In this document: piece after piece, positions 29,444 to 30,703 of the stretch
Numbering within the stretch: position 1 is the first letter of the stretch
How the letters are laid out: the number at the start of each line of letters is the position of its first letter
Source of the DNA: a virus
Length of the DNA: 30,703 bases
Virus record (IMG/VR): IMGVR_UViG_3300035158_000367
Span: 1 to 30,703 of that record
Direction: 5' to 3' (one strand)
Notes under the pieces: model-generated
What the model was told of the DNA's origin: nothing
Seen by the model: only the letters and a program-made list of their open reading frames with translations
The model's database searches: none
Position numbers and translations under genes: made by a program

Positions 29444-29614
29444 TTACTCCTTAAAAATGTCCTTCTCCTCCACCCCGAACGCTTTGCAGCCTTTCACCAG
29501 CCTATGGCCGGGGCTAACATGCCACTCGTGCCAGGCCACACATTCGGGACCTGCGCAAGGCTGCATGTCCATGTGCGGGCATCCTTTCACTTTTTTCTTC
29601 TCGTCTTTAGCCAT
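29444..29614 (-). CDS. Small Cys-rich protein
   Basis: 56 aa from ATG 29614, which overlaps the stop of the previous gene. A basic start (MAKDEKKKVKGC) is followed by CPHMDMQPCAGPEC and another Cys near the end, enough for a zinc or metal site. Stop at 29444-29446; the next gene starts at 29434 after AAGGAG. Function unknown; lies beside the radical SAM gene. Confidence 0.55.
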   Translation of the reverse strand: MAKDEKKKVKGCPHMDMQPCAGPECVAWHEWHVSPGHRLVKGCKAFGVEEKDIFKE

Positions 29615-29744
29615 CTTTACAACCCTCCCTTCTTTTGAGTCTAGGACATTGCTTGTTCCTTATGGCCTTCTCGCAATAAGAGCTAATCGGAGCCCTGTCA
29701 TATAAACACCCTATGCACTCCTCCCAGTGTCCCCACCAGTTCAT
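29607..29744 (-). CDS. Small Cys-rich protein next to radical SAM
   Basis: 45 aa from ATG 29744 (alternative longer start at 29804). Cys pattern: CIGC, then C24, C33 and C42. It overlaps the radical SAM gene by 47 nt and its stop overlaps the next ATG. Could be a substrate or partner of the radical SAM protein, or part of its C-terminal cluster region; not shown. Confidence 0.4.
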   Translation of the reverse strand: MNWWGHWEECIGCLYDRAPISSYCEKAIRNKQCPRLKRREGCKDG

Positions 29745-30405
29745 GGGATTCAGATTCGTCTCTGGTGAGATGACATCCGGCGCACAGCTCGAAGGGTTCA
29801 TTTGTTTTCTCCAGGACGTCATTGTCCCATACGGAGCCTATGACGCCCTCCGGTCCGTCGGTTATGCAGCACGCGGCCAGGTCGCCGTTCCATCTCACCA
29901 CCATCTTGCCGAGCAGCGCGAATTCGCAGCCGTAGCGCCATTTGACCTCGTGGTTCACCTGCCCCGCCCAGTTGTGGTCCGGTCCTCCATGCCAGTTTAT
30001 CATGACTTGCCTAGCGCTTAGGCTGTGCGCGGCGTTTCTGGCCGTCTCCTCGTCGTGCGGGCTGAGGGTTATCCAGGCCCACCGTATAGTCGCCAGCTTG
30101 TCGGCCAGTCGTGGCGTGAGCGCCTTCCCGTTCGTGCTGAAAGACATCTTCGGCCTGTACCGGCGCCATATCTCGGCTGCCATCTCCGCAAATCGCGGGT
30201 GTAGCAAGGGCTCGCCGAAGAGATGCAGGTGCACGGGCTTGTCGAAGTTCAGGCCCCGGTCCACCCAGTAGAAAATGCGCTCTAGCGTTTCATCGTCCAT
30301 AAAACCCCGCTTGCGTTTGTGCAGCCTGTATGGGCAATACGAGCAAGCCATGTTGCATACGCCGGAAATTTCGATGGCGTAAAGGGTGCGGATAAGTCGC
30401 CCCAT
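29698..30405 (-). CDS. Radical SAM protein
   Basis: 235 aa. CNMACSYC (C17-x3-C21-x2-C24) is the radical SAM [4Fe-4S] motif; next come HLHLFGEPLLHP, 'MSFSTNGKAL' and a C-terminal SPASM-like part: 'DLAACCITDGPEGVIGSVWD' and CAGCH, which would bind a second cluster. SPASM proteins modify peptides or sugars. Its presence among the glycan genes suggests a sugar or peptide modification on the virion, but the substrate is unknown. Confidence 0.85.
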   Translation of the reverse strand: MGRLIRTLYAIEISGVCNMACSYCPYRLHKRKRGFMDDETLERIFYWVDRGLNFDKPVHLHLFGEPLLHPRFAEMAAEIWRRYRPKMSFSTNGKALTPRLADKLATIRWAWITLSPHDEETARNAAHSLSARQVMINWHGGPDHNWAGQVNHEVKWRYGCEFALLGKMVVRWNGDLAACCITDGPEGVIGSVWDNDVLEKTNEPFELCAGCHLTRDESESHELVGTLGGVHRVFI

Positions 30406-30407
30406 GT

Positions 30408-30635
30408 CTAGCTCGACTTGACAAAGGTTACGTCAGCATACTCGCTTGAAACGTAGCCGACGGATATTTCCGCGCTCGTGGGCAAGGCGAACATGGCTGT
30501 AACTAGGCCGTGACCATACGCGCTTGTAACGTAGCTGACGGATATTTCCGCGCTCGTGGGCAAGGCGGCAATGTCGGCTTCCATCTGAGCTATCTTTGCT
30601 CGCAATCCTCTAAAGCTCATCCATTTGTGTGACAT
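30408..30635 (-). CDS. Hypothetical protein with internal duplication
   Basis: 75 aa, ATG 30635 with GGAGGG and AAAGGA upstream. The segment ALPTSAEISVSYVTSAY is repeated as ALPTSAEISVGYVSSEY 26 residues later; the DNA repeat of about 29 bp is near identical (around 30453 and 30540). N-terminal helix LRAKIAQMEADIAAL. Resembles a small tail-fibre or bacteriophage trimerisation-type segment, not proven. Confidence 0.55.
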   Translation of the reverse strand: MSHKWMSFRGLRAKIAQMEADIAALPTSAEISVSYVTSAYGHGLVTAMFALPTSAEISVGYVSSEYADVTFVKSS

Positions 30636-30703
30636 TCCTTTCCCTCCTCAAAGAAAAAGGGACGCGAGGCGAAAGGAATCAACCTCACGCCCCCTATTGT
30701 CTC

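Overview
The window is a piece of a tailed, siphovirus-like bacteriophage genome or prophage. Evidence is a full tail module (tape measure, tail tube, frameshifted tail assembly chaperone, tail tip), a lysis cluster, a lambda-O-like replication gene and a RecT recombination cassette. Host is not determinable from the sequence. Many genes are small and overlap by 1-20 bases, as in a compact phage.

Layout. Positions 1-6,555 form a leftward early operon: a Cro-like repressor, a TnpB relic, a truncated MT-A70 methylase, an O-like replication protein with internal iterons, a run of small Cys-rich proteins, a VRR-NUC nuclease, a Nop/IS110-like protein and a coiled-coil protein. Positions 6,656-12,594 are transcribed rightward from a good promoter: a pentapeptide-repeat protein, a secreted protein, small hypotheticals, a PD-(D/E)XK exonuclease, a coiled-coil partner, RecT with extra zinc fingers, and an alanine-rich DUF7666-like protein. 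Positions 12,627-30,635 run leftward: radical SAM protein, GT75-like protein, glycosyltransferases, head-tail joining and tail genes, then lysis genes.

The main discovery is a set of five arrays built from two alternating 9-mers, TGAAATCCA and TGCGAGCCA in the transcribed sense, separated by unique spacers of almost always 9 nt (36-nt period). The gene between two of these arrays encodes a 264-aa protein with the helix-hairpin and C-terminal half typical of IS110/Nop proteins. This matches the published TIGR-Tas RNA-guided systems (tandem interspaced guide RNA arrays, 36-nt tigRNAs with two spacers, Nop-domain Tas protein), apparently a nuclease-free TasA-type. New-looking features are that the arrays are scattered over 9.6 kb on both strands, always sense to the local operon and always at the 3' end of a gene; that three of them run into coding sequence; and that the Tas protein carries an inserted zinc ribbon.

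Other points: a chimeric duplication at 4537-4678, iteron-like repeats inside the replication gene, a canonical A-AAA-AAC frameshift site in the tail chaperone genes, and a surface-modification-like gene set (GT4-MTase-GT2 fusion, GT2, GT75-like, radical SAM) next to the structural genes.
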